Shown piece by piece: positions 15,135-24,350 of a stretch of 35,904 bases of DNA. This DNA is from Microcoleus sp. MP8IB2.171 (GTDB lineage: Bacteria > Cyanobacteriota > Cyanobacteriia > Cyanobacteriales > Microcoleaceae). Under the pieces are notes generated by a model. The model worked only from the letters and a program-made list of their open reading frames with translations. It did not search any database and was not told the DNA's origin. Numbering within the stretch: position 1 is the first letter of the stretch; each line of letters opens with the position of its first letter. The stretch covers positions 1 through 35,904 of the forward strand of contig JARCMA010000429.1 of the NCBI GenBank assembly GCA_030248405.1. Reading direction: 5' to 3'. Made by a program: the position numbers and the translations under genes.

Positions 15135-15345
15135 ACTTACTCTTCTGCCTGTAGTTAACGGCTATGCTCGAAAAAACAGGCGGGCTCCAACTTACTTAAT
15201 GTTTCTTAAGTTTAACTATTTTGGCCTGGAGGTTGCACTGCTTAACAAGCATAAGAGCTAGACTTGCTGACAACCTTATTAAATTGTTACGATAAATTTT
15301 ATAAAGATGTGCTTAAATATACTTACAGTAATTAAAAACCATGCT
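15135..15345. promoter_or_regulatory. Divergent promoter region, DUF4126-like gene / gdhA
   Basis: A 211-bp AT-rich gap between divergent starts. TTGTTACGATAAATTTTATAAAG (15283-15305) may hold the gdhA -10. No NtcA-type GTAN8TAC site stands out by eye. Confidence 0.35.
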
Positions 15346-16632
15346 ATGAAAAATTCCCTATTTGCTGATGCTAGTCAAAGGCTAGAAAAGGCACTGAAAT
15401 ATGTCTCAATTTCAGATGATGCGATCGAACATTTAAAATTTCCTAAAGCAAGTTTAAGAGTGTCTATTCCCGTGCGGATGGATGATGGTTCTTTGAAGAT
15501 TTTTCAGGGTTATCGCGTTCGGTATGACGATACCAGAGGGCCAACCAAGGGAGGCGTCCGCTATCATCCAAACGTTTCAATGGATGAAGTCACATCTTTA
15601 GCGTTCTGGATGACGTTTAAATGTGCTGTGTTAAATCTGCCTTTTGGCGGTGCTAAAGGTGGGGTGACGCTGAACCCCAAAACGTTATCGAGACTGGAGT
15701 TGGAACGTTTGAGTCGCGGTTATATAGATGCGATCGCAGACTTTATTGGCCCCGATGTTGATATTCTAGCACCCGATGTTTATACCAACCCGACAATCAT
15801 GGGTTGGATGATGGATCAATATAATATTATCAAGAGGCAAATTACCCCAGCAGTTGTCACCGGAAAACCAGTTACAATAGGCGGAAGTTTAGGTCGAGAT
15901 ACCGCAACAGCAACCGGAGCTTTTTTTGTTATTGAAACCATTATGTCCAAATTTGACAAGCTACCCAGAGAAACCACGGTAGCAGTGCAAGGATTTGGCA
16001 ATGCGGGTAGTGTGCTGGCAGAATTACTAGCGATAAATGGTTATAAAGTAGTGGCGGTAAGCGATTCTCAAGGCGGAATTTATGCCAAACAAGGTTTAGA
16101 TATTCGCAGCATCCGACGCTGCAAAGAATTTATCAAAGGTATGCACGCCGTCTATTGTGAAGGCACAGTTTGTAGCGTCATCGAACATGAGATTTTGACG
16201 AATGCAGAACTTTTAGCTTTAGATGTGGATGTACTCGTTCCAGCAGCTTTGGAAAACCAAATTACAGAAGAAAATGCCAATGATATCAAAGCAAAGTTTA
16301 TCTTTGAAGTTGCCAATGGGCCGGTTACATCTGCTGCCGATCGAATTTTAGAAGAAAAAGGAATTTATATCGTTCCAGACATTTTGGTGAATGCAGGTGG
16401 CGTGACAGTTAGCTATTTTGAGTGGGTACAAAATCGCAGCGGACTTTATTGGACACTGGCAGAAGTAAATCAAAGATTGAAGGACAAAATGATTGAGGAA
16501 ACAGAGAATATTTGGAAGATTGCTCAGGAATTATCGGTTTCCATGCGAACAGCAGCTTACATTCATGCGCTGAATCGTTTGGGTGAAGCGATTAATACTA
16601 AAGGGACTAGAGATTATTACGTGAATGGGTAA
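15346..16632 (+). CDS. gdhA: Glutamate dehydrogenase (Glu/Leu/Phe/Val family)
   Basis: Catalyses reversible amination of 2-oxoglutarate to glutamate. Numbered from 15346, the protein is 428 residues: an N-terminal catalytic domain with Lys68 (RGPTKGGVRYHP) and catalytic Lys104 (PFGGAKGGV), PDVYTNPTIMGWMMDQY, then a Rossmann domain with GFGNAGSVLAE and a C-terminal AAYIHALNRLGEAI. I cannot assign NAD versus NADP. The ORF track starts 13 codons earlier, but those residues (MCLNILTVIKNHA) do not resemble the family, while MKNSLFADASQRLEKALKY does. No Shine-Dalgarno sequence is clear. A long hairpin follows 26 bp after the stop. Cyanobacteria mainly use GS-GOGAT, so GDH is auxiliary. Confidence 0.95.
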   Translation: MKNSLFADASQRLEKALKYVSISDDAIEHLKFPKASLRVSIPVRMDDGSLKIFQGYRVRYDDTRGPTKGGVRYHPNVSMDEVTSLAFWMTFKCAVLNLPFGGAKGGVTLNPKTLSRLELERLSRGYIDAIADFIGPDVDILAPDVYTNPTIMGWMMDQYNIIKRQITPAVVTGKPVTIGGSLGRDTATATGAFFVIETIMSKFDKLPRETTVAVQGFGNAGSVLAELLAINGYKVVAVSDSQGGIYAKQGLDIRSIRRCKEFIKGMHAVYCEGTVCSVIEHEILTNAELLALDVDVLVPAALENQITEENANDIKAKFIFEVANGPVTSAADRILEEKGIYIVPDILVNAGGVTVSYFEWVQNRSGLYWTLAEVNQRLKDKMIEETENIWKIAQELSVSMRTAAYIHALNRLGEAINTKGTRDYYVNG

Positions 16633-16658
16633 GGGGAGAAAAGAGCGATCGTTTTGTG

Positions 16659-16710
16659 TTATTGGTACGTTGTTGCGCTTTAGCGCTTTAGCGCAACAAC
16701 GTACCAATAA
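16659..16710. repeat. TACGTTGTTGCGC hairpin family, copy 3
   Basis: A 21-bp perfect stem from TTATTGGTACGTTGTTGCGC and its complement encloses a 10-nt loop. It begins 26 bp after gdhA and 7 bp before the small convergent ORF, so it may also act as a transcription barrier. Confidence 0.85.
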
Positions 16711-16717
16711 CCAACAA

Positions 16718-16825
16718 CTATTTCTTCCAAGGCAGTTTTGTACCCATTTCGGTCAGCGCTGAGAATATCAGATACAGGATAAGCAACCCAATTCCAGTGA
16801 GAAAAGCCAAAAAATCGCTGTCCAT
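16718..16825 (-). CDS. Putative 35-residue single-span membrane protein
   Basis: This ORF is too short for the track. It reads MDSDFLAFLTGIGLLILYLI, then a polar tail ending KLPWKK. It has one hydrophobic helix (about 5-24), an acidic N-terminus and a basic C-terminus, a layout seen in many cyanobacterial small membrane proteins. It is divergent from the glycosyltransferase and convergent with gdhA. The Shine-Dalgarno match is weak (AGAG). I do not recognise the family. Chance is possible, but the well-formed helix flanked by charged ends argues for a gene. Confidence 0.5.
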   Translation of the reverse strand: MDSDFLAFLTGIGLLILYLIFSALTEMGTKLPWKK

Positions 16826-16893
16826 CTTTGCTCTTAGCCAATACTCAGCTAATATTAACGCAATACGCTAACGCATTTTGGGAAAGTGGTGTA

Positions 16894-17889
16894 ATGAGGA
16901 AATTGTATTTCTTAGTTCCTGGGACAGGTGGCAAGTTTGCCTGTGGCGGTCTTTGGGCAGAGTTAAAAACATTCAATCTTGCCAAGCAGGTTTGCAATGC
17001 TGAGGTTGTCACTTACCGCCAACGGGAAAACAACACACTTTTCTTAGATGACTTACTAAAGCAGAAAAACTTAGATGATGTAATTTTTGTGATTAGCTGG
17101 GGATTTCATATTCCCAAACTTGCTGCCAAGTTAAAATCATATAACGTTATTTACCATGCTCACAGTGCGGGATACAAATTCAGTTTGCCTTCAAGTATTC
17201 CCATCATGACTGTGAGCCGAAATACAATGGGATATTGGGGACAAAATTCTCCTAATTCACTCATTTATTATTTGCCCAATCAGATTTCTGATGAATTTGA
17301 AAACCTTAACCAAAAACGGGATATTGATGTTTTAGTGCAAGCTCGAAAATCTTCTGAGTATTTAATTGAGGATTTGATTCCAGTATTGCAGAAGCAGTGT
17401 AATGTATTCGTTGTTGATTCCTATGTGAAAGATTTAACAGGACTTTTTAATCGAGCCAAGGTTTATCTGTATGACTCCGCTGAGTACTGGGCGCAACAGG
17501 GAGTCAGCGAAGGATTTGGTCTGCAACCAATGGAAGCTCTAGCCTGTGGTTGTCAGGTTTTTTCTAGTGTCAATGGTGGATTATCGGATTATTTAGATCC
17601 TGGATTTAATTGCTATAAAATTGCTGGATACTCAAAAGAGTATGATGTTCAACGCATTTTAAAAGTGGTTAAAAATTCAGCATCACTCACATTGTCGGAA
17701 CAGGTTCTTGCAGAGTATCGGGCTGAAAATATTATTAAACGGTTAGAGGTTATTTTACAAGATATCAATGATTTTTTCGATAGTAAAAAACATTACTCTC
17801 CCAATATCCAGAGTTTGACGAGAATGCGTGTTGCTCAACTTTCAACTCAAAGAATATTAGGCAAGCTGAAGAAAAAGTTTTTTAGCTGA
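16894..17889 (+). CDS. Glycosyltransferase, GT4-like (GT-B fold)
   Basis: Numbered from the ATG at 16894 the protein has 331 residues. It starts MRKLYFLVPGTGGKFACGGL, the glycine-rich first loop of GT-B enzymes. The C-terminal donor-binding half has the EX7E motif in SEGFGLQPMEALACGCQVFSS (Glu206 and Glu214) and GGLSDYLDPG. It should transfer a sugar from a nucleotide donor; donor and acceptor are unknown. The track's start at 16828 is a TTG and would overlap the small divergent ORF, so I reject it. GC content is lower than in gatB or hemH, which could mean transfer. The stop is 63 bp from the window's axis and the gene is complete. Confidence 0.87.
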   Translation: MRKLYFLVPGTGGKFACGGLWAELKTFNLAKQVCNAEVVTYRQRENNTLFLDDLLKQKNLDDVIFVISWGFHIPKLAAKLKSYNVIYHAHSAGYKFSLPSSIPIMTVSRNTMGYWGQNSPNSLIYYLPNQISDEFENLNQKRDIDVLVQARKSSEYLIEDLIPVLQKQCNVFVVDSYVKDLTGLFNRAKVYLYDSAEYWAQQGVSEGFGLQPMEALACGCQVFSSVNGGLSDYLDPGFNCYKIAGYSKEYDVQRILKVVKNSASLTLSEQVLAEYRAENIIKRLEVILQDINDFFDSKKHYSPNIQSLTRMRVAQLSTQRILGKLKKKFFS

Positions 17890-18015
17890 AAAGCGATACA
17901 ACGGTATTATATCGTTTGGATTTATTTCGGCTACAAATGTAGAGACGTTTCATGAAACGTCTCTACATTTGTAGCCGAAATAAATCCAAACGATATAATA
18001 CCGTTGTATCGCTTT
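17890..18015. other. Interval across the palindrome axis
   Basis: 126 bp between the mirror-image stops of the two glycosyltransferase copies. It contains only the repeat at the axis and its symmetric flanks. The true genomic sequence to the right of about 17966 is unknown if the fold-back is an artefact. Confidence 0.9.
17914..17991. repeat. Palindrome axis in a dispersed hairpin repeat
   Basis: The axis (17952/17953) bisects a 28-bp self-complementary sequence at 17939-17966 with half-site GTAGAGACGTTTCA. The same 28 bp occurs at 3218-3245 as the core of a 44-bp palindrome. The left flank GTTTGGATTTATTTCGGCTA is also repeated at 3071 with one change. The junction therefore sits inside a member of a dispersed repeat family. 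How far the natural palindrome extends beyond 28 bp cannot be told from a folded sequence. Confidence 0.9.
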
Positions 18016-19011
18016 TCAGCTAAAAAACTTTTTCTTCAGCTTGCCTAATATTCTTTGAGTTGAAAGTTGAGCAACACGCATTCTCGTCAAACTCTGGATA
18101 TTGGGAGAGTAATGTTTTTTACTATCGAAAAAATCATTGATATCTTGTAAAATAACCTCTAACCGTTTAATAATATTTTCAGCCCGATACTCTGCAAGAA
18201 CCTGTTCCGACAATGTGAGTGATGCTGAATTTTTAACCACTTTTAAAATGCGTTGAACATCATACTCTTTTGAGTATCCAGCAATTTTATAGCAATTAAA
18301 TCCAGGATCTAAATAATCCGATAATCCACCATTGACACTAGAAAAAACCTGACAACCACAGGCTAGAGCTTCCATTGGTTGCAGACCAAATCCTTCGCTG
18401 ACTCCCTGTTGCGCCCAGTACTCAGCGGAGTCATACAGATAAACCTTGGCTCGATTAAAAAGTCCTGTTAAATCTTTCACATAGGAATCAACAACGAATA
18501 CATTACACTGCTTCTGCAATACTGGAATCAAATCCTCAATTAAATACTCAGAAGATTTTCGAGCTTGCACTAAAACATCAATATCCCGTTTTTGGTTAAG
18601 GTTTTCAAATTCATCAGAAATCTGATTGGGCAAATAATAAATGAGTGAATTAGGAGAATTTTGTCCCCAATATCCCATTGTATTTCGGCTCACAGTCATG
18701 ATGGGAATACTTGAAGGCAAACTGAATTTGTATCCCGCACTGTGAGCATGGTAAATAACGTTATATGATTTTAACTTGGCAGCAAGTTTGGGAATATGAA
18801 ATCCCCAGCTAATCACAAAAATTACATCATCTAAGTTTTTCTGCTTTAGTAAGTCATCTAAGAAAAGTGTGTTGTTTTCCCGTTGGCGGTAAGTGACAAC
18901 CTCAGCATTGCAAACCTGCTTGGCAAGATTGAATGTTTTTAACTCTGCCCAAAGACCGCCACAGGCAAACTTGCCACCTGTCCCAGGAACTAAGAAATAC
19001 AATTTCCTCAT
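18016..19011 (-). CDS. Glycosyltransferase, GT4-like (mirror copy)
   Basis: Mirror of 16894-17889 with an identical 331-residue protein and intact EX7E motif (Glu206, Glu214). Two identical copies converging tail to tail 126 bp apart are best explained by the fold-back. Confidence 0.83.
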   Translation of the reverse strand: MRKLYFLVPGTGGKFACGGLWAELKTFNLAKQVCNAEVVTYRQRENNTLFLDDLLKQKNLDDVIFVISWGFHIPKLAAKLKSYNVIYHAHSAGYKFSLPSSIPIMTVSRNTMGYWGQNSPNSLIYYLPNQISDEFENLNQKRDIDVLVQARKSSEYLIEDLIPVLQKQCNVFVVDSYVKDLTGLFNRAKVYLYDSAEYWAQQGVSEGFGLQPMEALACGCQVFSSVNGGLSDYLDPGFNCYKIAGYSKEYDVQRILKVVKNSASLTLSEQVLAEYRAENIIKRLEVILQDINDFFDSKKHYSPNIQSLTRMRVAQLSTQRILGKLKKKFFS

Positions 19012-19079
19012 TACACCACTTTCCCAAAATGCGTTAGCGTATTGCGTTAATATTAGCTGAGTATTGGCTAAGAGCAAAG

Positions 19080-19187
19080 ATGGACAGCGATTTTTTGGCT
19101 TTTCTCACTGGAATTGGGTTGCTTATCCTGTATCTGATATTCTCAGCGCTGACCGAAATGGGTACAAAACTGCCTTGGAAGAAATAG
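19080..19187 (+). CDS. Putative 35-residue membrane protein (mirror copy)
   Basis: Mirror of 16718-16825. The ATG is at 19080 and the TAG at 19185-19187. One hydrophobic helix and a KLPWKK tail. Confidence 0.48.
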   Translation: MDSDFLAFLTGIGLLILYLIFSALTEMGTKLPWKK

Positions 19188-19194
19188 TTGTTGG

Positions 19195-19246
19195 TTATTG
19201 GTACGTTGTTGCGCTAAAGCGCTAAAGCGCAACAACGTACCAATAA
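19195..19246. repeat. TACGTTGTTGCGC hairpin copy 3 (mirror)
   Basis: Mirror of 16659-16710, with a 21-bp stem, between the small ORF and gdhA. Confidence 0.85.
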
Positions 19247-19272
19247 CACAAAACGATCGCTCTTTTCTCCCC

Positions 19273-20559
19273 TTACCCATTCACGTAATAATCTCTAGTC
19301 CCTTTAGTATTAATCGCTTCACCCAAACGATTCAGCGCATGAATGTAAGCTGCTGTTCGCATGGAAACCGATAATTCCTGAGCAATCTTCCAAATATTCT
19401 CTGTTTCCTCAATCATTTTGTCCTTCAATCTTTGATTTACTTCTGCCAGTGTCCAATAAAGTCCGCTGCGATTTTGTACCCACTCAAAATAGCTAACTGT
19501 CACGCCACCTGCATTCACCAAAATGTCTGGAACGATATAAATTCCTTTTTCTTCTAAAATTCGATCGGCAGCAGATGTAACCGGCCCATTGGCAACTTCA
19601 AAGATAAACTTTGCTTTGATATCATTGGCATTTTCTTCTGTAATTTGGTTTTCCAAAGCTGCTGGAACGAGTACATCCACATCTAAAGCTAAAAGTTCTG
19701 CATTCGTCAAAATCTCATGTTCGATGACGCTACAAACTGTGCCTTCACAATAGACGGCGTGCATACCTTTGATAAATTCTTTGCAGCGTCGGATGCTGCG
19801 AATATCTAAACCTTGTTTGGCATAAATTCCGCCTTGAGAATCGCTTACCGCCACTACTTTATAACCATTTATCGCTAGTAATTCTGCCAGCACACTACCC
19901 GCATTGCCAAATCCTTGCACTGCTACCGTGGTTTCTCTGGGTAGCTTGTCAAATTTGGACATAATGGTTTCAATAACAAAAAAAGCTCCGGTTGCTGTTG
20001 CGGTATCTCGACCTAAACTTCCGCCTATTGTAACTGGTTTTCCGGTGACAACTGCTGGGGTAATTTGCCTCTTGATAATATTATATTGATCCATCATCCA
20101 ACCCATGATTGTCGGGTTGGTATAAACATCGGGTGCTAGAATATCAACATCGGGGCCAATAAAGTCTGCGATCGCATCTATATAACCGCGACTCAAACGT
20201 TCCAACTCCAGTCTCGATAACGTTTTGGGGTTCAGCGTCACCCCACCTTTAGCACCGCCAAAAGGCAGATTTAACACAGCACATTTAAACGTCATCCAGA
20301 ACGCTAAAGATGTGACTTCATCCATTGAAACGTTTGGATGATAGCGGACGCCTCCCTTGGTTGGCCCTCTGGTATCGTCATACCGAACGCGATAACCCTG
20401 AAAAATCTTCAAAGAACCATCATCCATCCGCACGGGAATAGACACTCTTAAACTTGCTTTAGGAAATTTTAAATGTTCGATCGCATCATCTGAAATTGAG
20501 ACATATTTCAGTGCCTTTTCTAGCCTTTGACTAGCATCAGCAAATAGGGAATTTTTCAT
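19273..20559 (-). CDS. gdhA: Glutamate dehydrogenase (mirror copy)
   Basis: Mirror of 15346-16632, identical protein with catalytic Lys68 and Lys104. The track extends it to 20598; I keep the MKNSLFADA start at 20559. Confidence 0.92.
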   Translation of the reverse strand: MKNSLFADASQRLEKALKYVSISDDAIEHLKFPKASLRVSIPVRMDDGSLKIFQGYRVRYDDTRGPTKGGVRYHPNVSMDEVTSLAFWMTFKCAVLNLPFGGAKGGVTLNPKTLSRLELERLSRGYIDAIADFIGPDVDILAPDVYTNPTIMGWMMDQYNIIKRQITPAVVTGKPVTIGGSLGRDTATATGAFFVIETIMSKFDKLPRETTVAVQGFGNAGSVLAELLAINGYKVVAVSDSQGGIYAKQGLDIRSIRRCKEFIKGMHAVYCEGTVCSVIEHEILTNAELLALDVDVLVPAALENQITEENANDIKAKFIFEVANGPVTSAADRILEEKGIYIVPDILVNAGGVTVSYFEWVQNRSGLYWTLAEVNQRLKDKMIEETENIWKIAQELSVSMRTAAYIHALNRLGEAINTKGTRDYYVNG

Positions 20560-20770
20560 AGCATGGTTTTTAATTACTGTAAGTATATTTAAGCACATCT
20601 TTATAAAATTTATCGTAACAATTTAATAAGGTTGTCAGCAAGTCTAGCTCTTATGCTTGTTAAGCAGTGCAACCTCCAGGCCAAAATAGTTAAACTTAAG
20701 AAACATTAAGTAAGTTGGAGCCCGCCTGTTTTTTCGAGCATAGCCGTTAACTACAGGCAGAAGAGTAAGT

Positions 20771-21352
20771 ATGATCGAACTCCTAGCCGCACTCTCTGCT
20801 GCTGCTGCGGTAGGAGTGGGAAGAATTGCCCTGCCCCTCCTATTGATTGGCCTTTTGCAGGGAAATAATCTTTGGTCTCGCGTACCGATTCTATCTTTGA
20901 TTCATCCACAGGTAGTGGTGGGAATCCTCACCAGCTGGTCGTTATTTGAGTTGTTTGCTTCCAAAAAGCTATTAGGGCAGCGCGTACTGCAAATTATCCA
21001 TCTCTTGTTTAGCCCCATTGTCGGGGCGATTATGGGGGTTGCGGTGGCTGAAGCCGCCGACGTTGCCCCTTGGTTAATTATGTTAGTTAGTATAGTCGGC
21101 GGGTTGTTAGCCCTGGTACTCCAACTCGTCCAAGTCGGGTGGTTCTTTCGATTGCGAGGTTTACCCTTGTGGGCTGTTTTTGCCCAAGATATCTTGTGCG
21201 TAGCGCTGGTACTTTTAGCCTTTGATGCACCCAGACAGGGAGGCTTAATTGCCATGATCCTGCTGTGGTTAGCAATTCGCAGTTCTGGTGAATGGTATCG
21301 CTGGTATAAACAAAATAAGCGTCTACCGGAATCGCGACACAAACAACCCTGA
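20771..21352 (+). CDS. DUF4126-like membrane protein (mirror copy)
   Basis: Mirror of 14553-15134. A hydrophobic protein of 193 residues with a basic tail and unknown function, divergent from the gdhA mirror copy. Confidence 0.76.
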   Translation: MIELLAALSAAAAVGVGRIALPLLLIGLLQGNNLWSRVPILSLIHPQVVVGILTSWSLFELFASKKLLGQRVLQIIHLLFSPIVGAIMGVAVAEAADVAPWLIMLVSIVGGLLALVLQLVQVGWFFRLRGLPLWAVFAQDILCVALVLLAFDAPRQGGLIAMILLWLAIRSSGEWYRWYKQNKRLPESRHKQP

Positions 21353-21428
21353 GTAATTTTAGATTGCAGATTGCAGATTTCAAATTTTACTTTTCAATCC
21401 AAAATCCAAAATCTAAAATCCAAAATTG

Positions 21429-22592
21429 CTAGAGTAGTCCGACTAGGTGTAGAGGCCCATAACCGCTGAGCAGTTCCAACACTAGGTCAATACAGATAAT
21501 CATTGCTATACGACCGTTCCAAACTTCAGCAGATGGAGTTATGCCCCATTCCCAACGCTCTTGCGGGTACATCTTGACTTGCTTCTTGAGTTGTGTTACT
21601 TCGGAAAGCTTTACACTGGGAGAGTTGAGGGCTTCGACGACTAGATCTGCTAGGGCATCAATAAATACAGGATTGGTATCGAGGGCGGGTACGCGGCGGA
21701 AGTTGTGAATGCCAGATTCCTCAGCTAGTTCGCGGTACTCCATATCAATTTCTTGCAGGGTTTCGATATGCTCGGAGACAAAGCTGATGGGCACTACTAG
21801 CAAATCTTTGACTTCTTGGGCGGCGAGTTCTTTAATGGCATCTTCGGTGTAGGGTTTGAGCCATTCTACTGGGCCGACCCGACTTTGGTAAGCCAGAGTG
21901 TGGGGATTGGGTCGATTCAGCGTTTTGAGAATTTGGACTGTGCAATCCTCTATTTCTTCCTGGTAGGGGTCGCCAGCTTCTTCTACATAGCTGACGGGGA
22001 CGCCGTGGGCGCTAAAGAAGAGGGTAACTCGATCGGGATTCTCAAAGCGATCGAGTTCTTGGGCGATTAGCTGGGCCATTGCTTGCAGATAACCGGGTTG
22101 CTGATACCAGGAACGAATGACGGTGTAGTCGATCGGGCCTACGGAGGGGTCCTCTTGCCAGATTTTTTCCAAAAGGCGGAAGCTGGAACCGCTGGTGCTG
22201 ATGGAGAATTGGGGATAGAGGGGGAGGATAACCAGACGATCGATGCGATCGCGTTTCATGCGTGCGATCGCTTCTTCCGTGAAAGGATGCCAATACCGCA
22301 TCCCTATGTAGACACTTGCTGGTTGTCCTTTTTGCTCCAAATGTTCTTCCAGGGCATGAGCCTGGGCTTCTGTAACGCGGCGTAGAGGAGATCCACCGCC
22401 AATTTGGCTATAGTTTTCTTGGGATTTCTTAGCTCGCAGTGTAGAGATGAGCCATGCCAGCGGTTTTTGTAACCAGGGAAACGGCAGCCGAATGATTTCC
22501 GGGTCGGAAAATAGGTTAAACAGAAAGGGACGGACATCCTCCAGTTGATCCGGTCCGCCCAAGTTAAGTAGTAAAACCCCAGTACGCCCCAT
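21429..22592 (-). CDS. hemH: Ferrochelatase with CAB/Hlip domain (mirror copy)
   Basis: Mirror of 13313-14476, identical 387 residues with His196, Glu277 and the C-terminal WNGRIAMI helix. hemH is normally single-copy, which argues against a real duplication. Confidence 0.94.
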   Translation of the reverse strand: MGRTGVLLLNLGGPDQLEDVRPFLFNLFSDPEIIRLPFPWLQKPLAWLISTLRAKKSQENYSQIGGGSPLRRVTEAQAHALEEHLEQKGQPASVYIGMRYWHPFTEEAIARMKRDRIDRLVILPLYPQFSISTSGSSFRLLEKIWQEDPSVGPIDYTVIRSWYQQPGYLQAMAQLIAQELDRFENPDRVTLFFSAHGVPVSYVEEAGDPYQEEIEDCTVQILKTLNRPNPHTLAYQSRVGPVEWLKPYTEDAIKELAAQEVKDLLVVPISFVSEHIETLQEIDMEYRELAEESGIHNFRRVPALDTNPVFIDALADLVVEALNSPSVKLSEVTQLKKQVKMYPQERWEWGITPSAEVWNGRIAMIICIDLVLELLSGYGPLHLVGLL

Positions 22593-22703
22593 AGCTATTA
22601 CAGTTTCCCAATATTTTCAGATTCGTTACCGATTTTAACAATATATCGTGTTAATGGTTTCAATTAGCAGCAAGGAATACACAATTTCAGGAGGGATTAA
22701 GCA

Positions 22704-23327
22704 GTGGCAACTATTTTAAGGGACTGGAGCTATCGATATCAGTGGTTGTACGATGGGATTTCTCGTCTTGCTGCCATTAGCGTTGGTGGAGAAGGGCGAT
22801 TCCGCCAGTTAGCTTTGCAAGGTTTGACCATCCTTCCAGATACCAAGGTACTAGACCTTTGTTGCGGTAGCGGTCAGGCAACCCAATTTCTAGTGCAATA
22901 CTCCCAGAATGTGACGGGATTGGATGCCTCACCTTTATCGCTGAAGCGGGCGCGGCAGAATGTGCCTCAAGCTCAGTATACCGAAGCTTTTGCCGAAGAT
23001 ATGCCGTTTGCAGACAATTCTTTCGACCTTGTGCATACCAGCGTGGCGATGCACGAAATGCAAGCTGAGCAATTGCGACAAATTATCAAAGAGGTTTATC
23101 GGGTGCTGAAACCGGGTGGGGTGTTTGCGCTGGTGGATTTTCACGCGCCGACGAATCCCTTATTTTGGCCGCCGATATCGTTATTTTTGTTATTGTTTGA
23201 GACAGAAACGGCATGGAACTTGCTGAAAACGGATTTGCCTGGGTTGTTGGCGGAGATTGGGTTTCGGGAGAAGGAGCAGATTTTGTATGCGGGTGGGAGT
23301 TTGCAGGTGATAAAGGCAAGGAAATGA
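22704..23327 (+). CDS. SAM-dependent methyltransferase (mirror copy)
   Basis: Mirror of 12578-13201. On this strand the AGGAGGG ribosome site and the GTG start at 22704 can be read directly. Confidence 0.86.
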   Translation: MATILRDWSYRYQWLYDGISRLAAISVGGEGRFRQLALQGLTILPDTKVLDLCCGSGQATQFLVQYSQNVTGLDASPLSLKRARQNVPQAQYTEAFAEDMPFADNSFDLVHTSVAMHEMQAEQLRQIIKEVYRVLKPGGVFALVDFHAPTNPLFWPPISLFLLLFETETAWNLLKTDLPGLLAEIGFREKEQILYAGGSLQVIKARK

Positions 23328-23356
23328 ACCGCACAGGAGGAAGAAGATCCCCCCAA

Positions 23357-23375
23357 CCCCCCTTAAAAAGGGGGG
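23357..23375. terminator. Bidirectional hairpin (mirror)
   Basis: Mirror of 12530-12548, CCCCCCTT/AAGGGGGG stem between convergent stops. Confidence 0.55.
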
Positions 23376-23401
23376 CTAATAGAGAGGTAGAGGTAGACTG
23401 T

Positions 23402-23950
23402 CTAGGCTTTGAGATTGGATAGCCAATTTTGTGTAGCTTGTGGCGATCGCAAATGCACAATTTTAAGATGGGAATATTCGGGTCGATCAAATAGAATGGG
23501 ATATTCTTTTCGCCTTTTGCGATAAGTTTGAAGCGCCCACAGTAGAATAGAATCGCGGCTGAATGTTATTCGCCATGTTTCGCGGTTACCACTCCACAGT
23601 TCTTCTTGCATTACTACCCGCCGAAATGACCGCCGCACCAGTCTTCCCATAATCACCGCTAGAGAGTAGTCCAACCAGACAACAGTGTCGGCTTTTCCCC
23701 AAACGATATCGCGTACTGGGCTGTAATTGCCATCAACAATCCAGCTGTCGTCAGTCAGCGCTTGTGCTACCCTTTCTCGGAAAATAGTAGTAGGGGTTTC
23801 TGTCCAGTTGGGTTCCCAGTAGAGTGCATCTAATTCTATGTGGGGAATGGCAAGGCGCTGGGAAATTTGACGCGCTAAAGTTGTTTTACCAGAACCACTG
23901 GTGCCAACTACGGAAATGCGTCTACTCTGTGGCACAACATATCCTTTCAT
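23402..23950 (-). CDS. P-loop NTPase, FlaR-like (mirror copy)
   Basis: Mirror of 11955-12503, identical 182 residues with Walker A GTSGSGKTT. Confidence 0.83.
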   Translation of the reverse strand: MKGYVVPQSRRISVVGTSGSGKTTLARQISQRLAIPHIELDALYWEPNWTETPTTIFRERVAQALTDDSWIVDGNYSPVRDIVWGKADTVVWLDYSLAVIMGRLVRRSFRRVVMQEELWSGNRETWRITFSRDSILLWALQTYRKRRKEYPILFDRPEYSHLKIVHLRSPQATQNWLSNLKA

Positions 23951-23963
23951 TGTACAGTTATTC

Positions 23964-24350
23964 CTACCTTCCGCTTTGTTGTCTCTTCAATTGTGCAACT
24001 TGTGCTTCTAGTGTTTTTACTCGTTCCTTCAGTTCTATCACAAGGGTGGCGAGTCTAGAGAACATTGGGTCTTGAGATGTAGTTTGCCTGTTTACTCTAG
24101 GGGTAGCGCGTGGCGGTACGGGTGCTGGTGTTGGTCTGGCTATTTCCACTCTGGGAAAGTCTGCGCGACTGGTGAGTCGATTTAGCTGGGACTCGATGCG
24201 ATCGATTTGCGATCGCAATTGAAAGTTATCTGATTCTACTCTAGAAAGACGGGATTCTAGGTATCCTGTCGATTGAGCCAGTGTAAGACGGGGTAGGATG
24301 GCGATTCCCAAAATAAAGGCGAGGCAAAGGATCGCGATTTTCTTGAGCAT
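23964..24350 (-). CDS. Exported coiled-coil protein (mirror copy)
   Basis: Mirror of 11555-11941. Signal peptide, two coiled coils and a Pro/Arg linker, 13 bp upstream of the P-loop gene copy. Confidence 0.8.
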   Translation of the reverse strand: MLKKIAILCLAFILGIAILPRLTLAQSTGYLESRLSRVESDNFQLRSQIDRIESQLNRLTSRADFPRVEIARPTPAPVPPRATPRVNRQTTSQDPMFSRLATLVIELKERVKTLEAQVAQLKRQQSGR

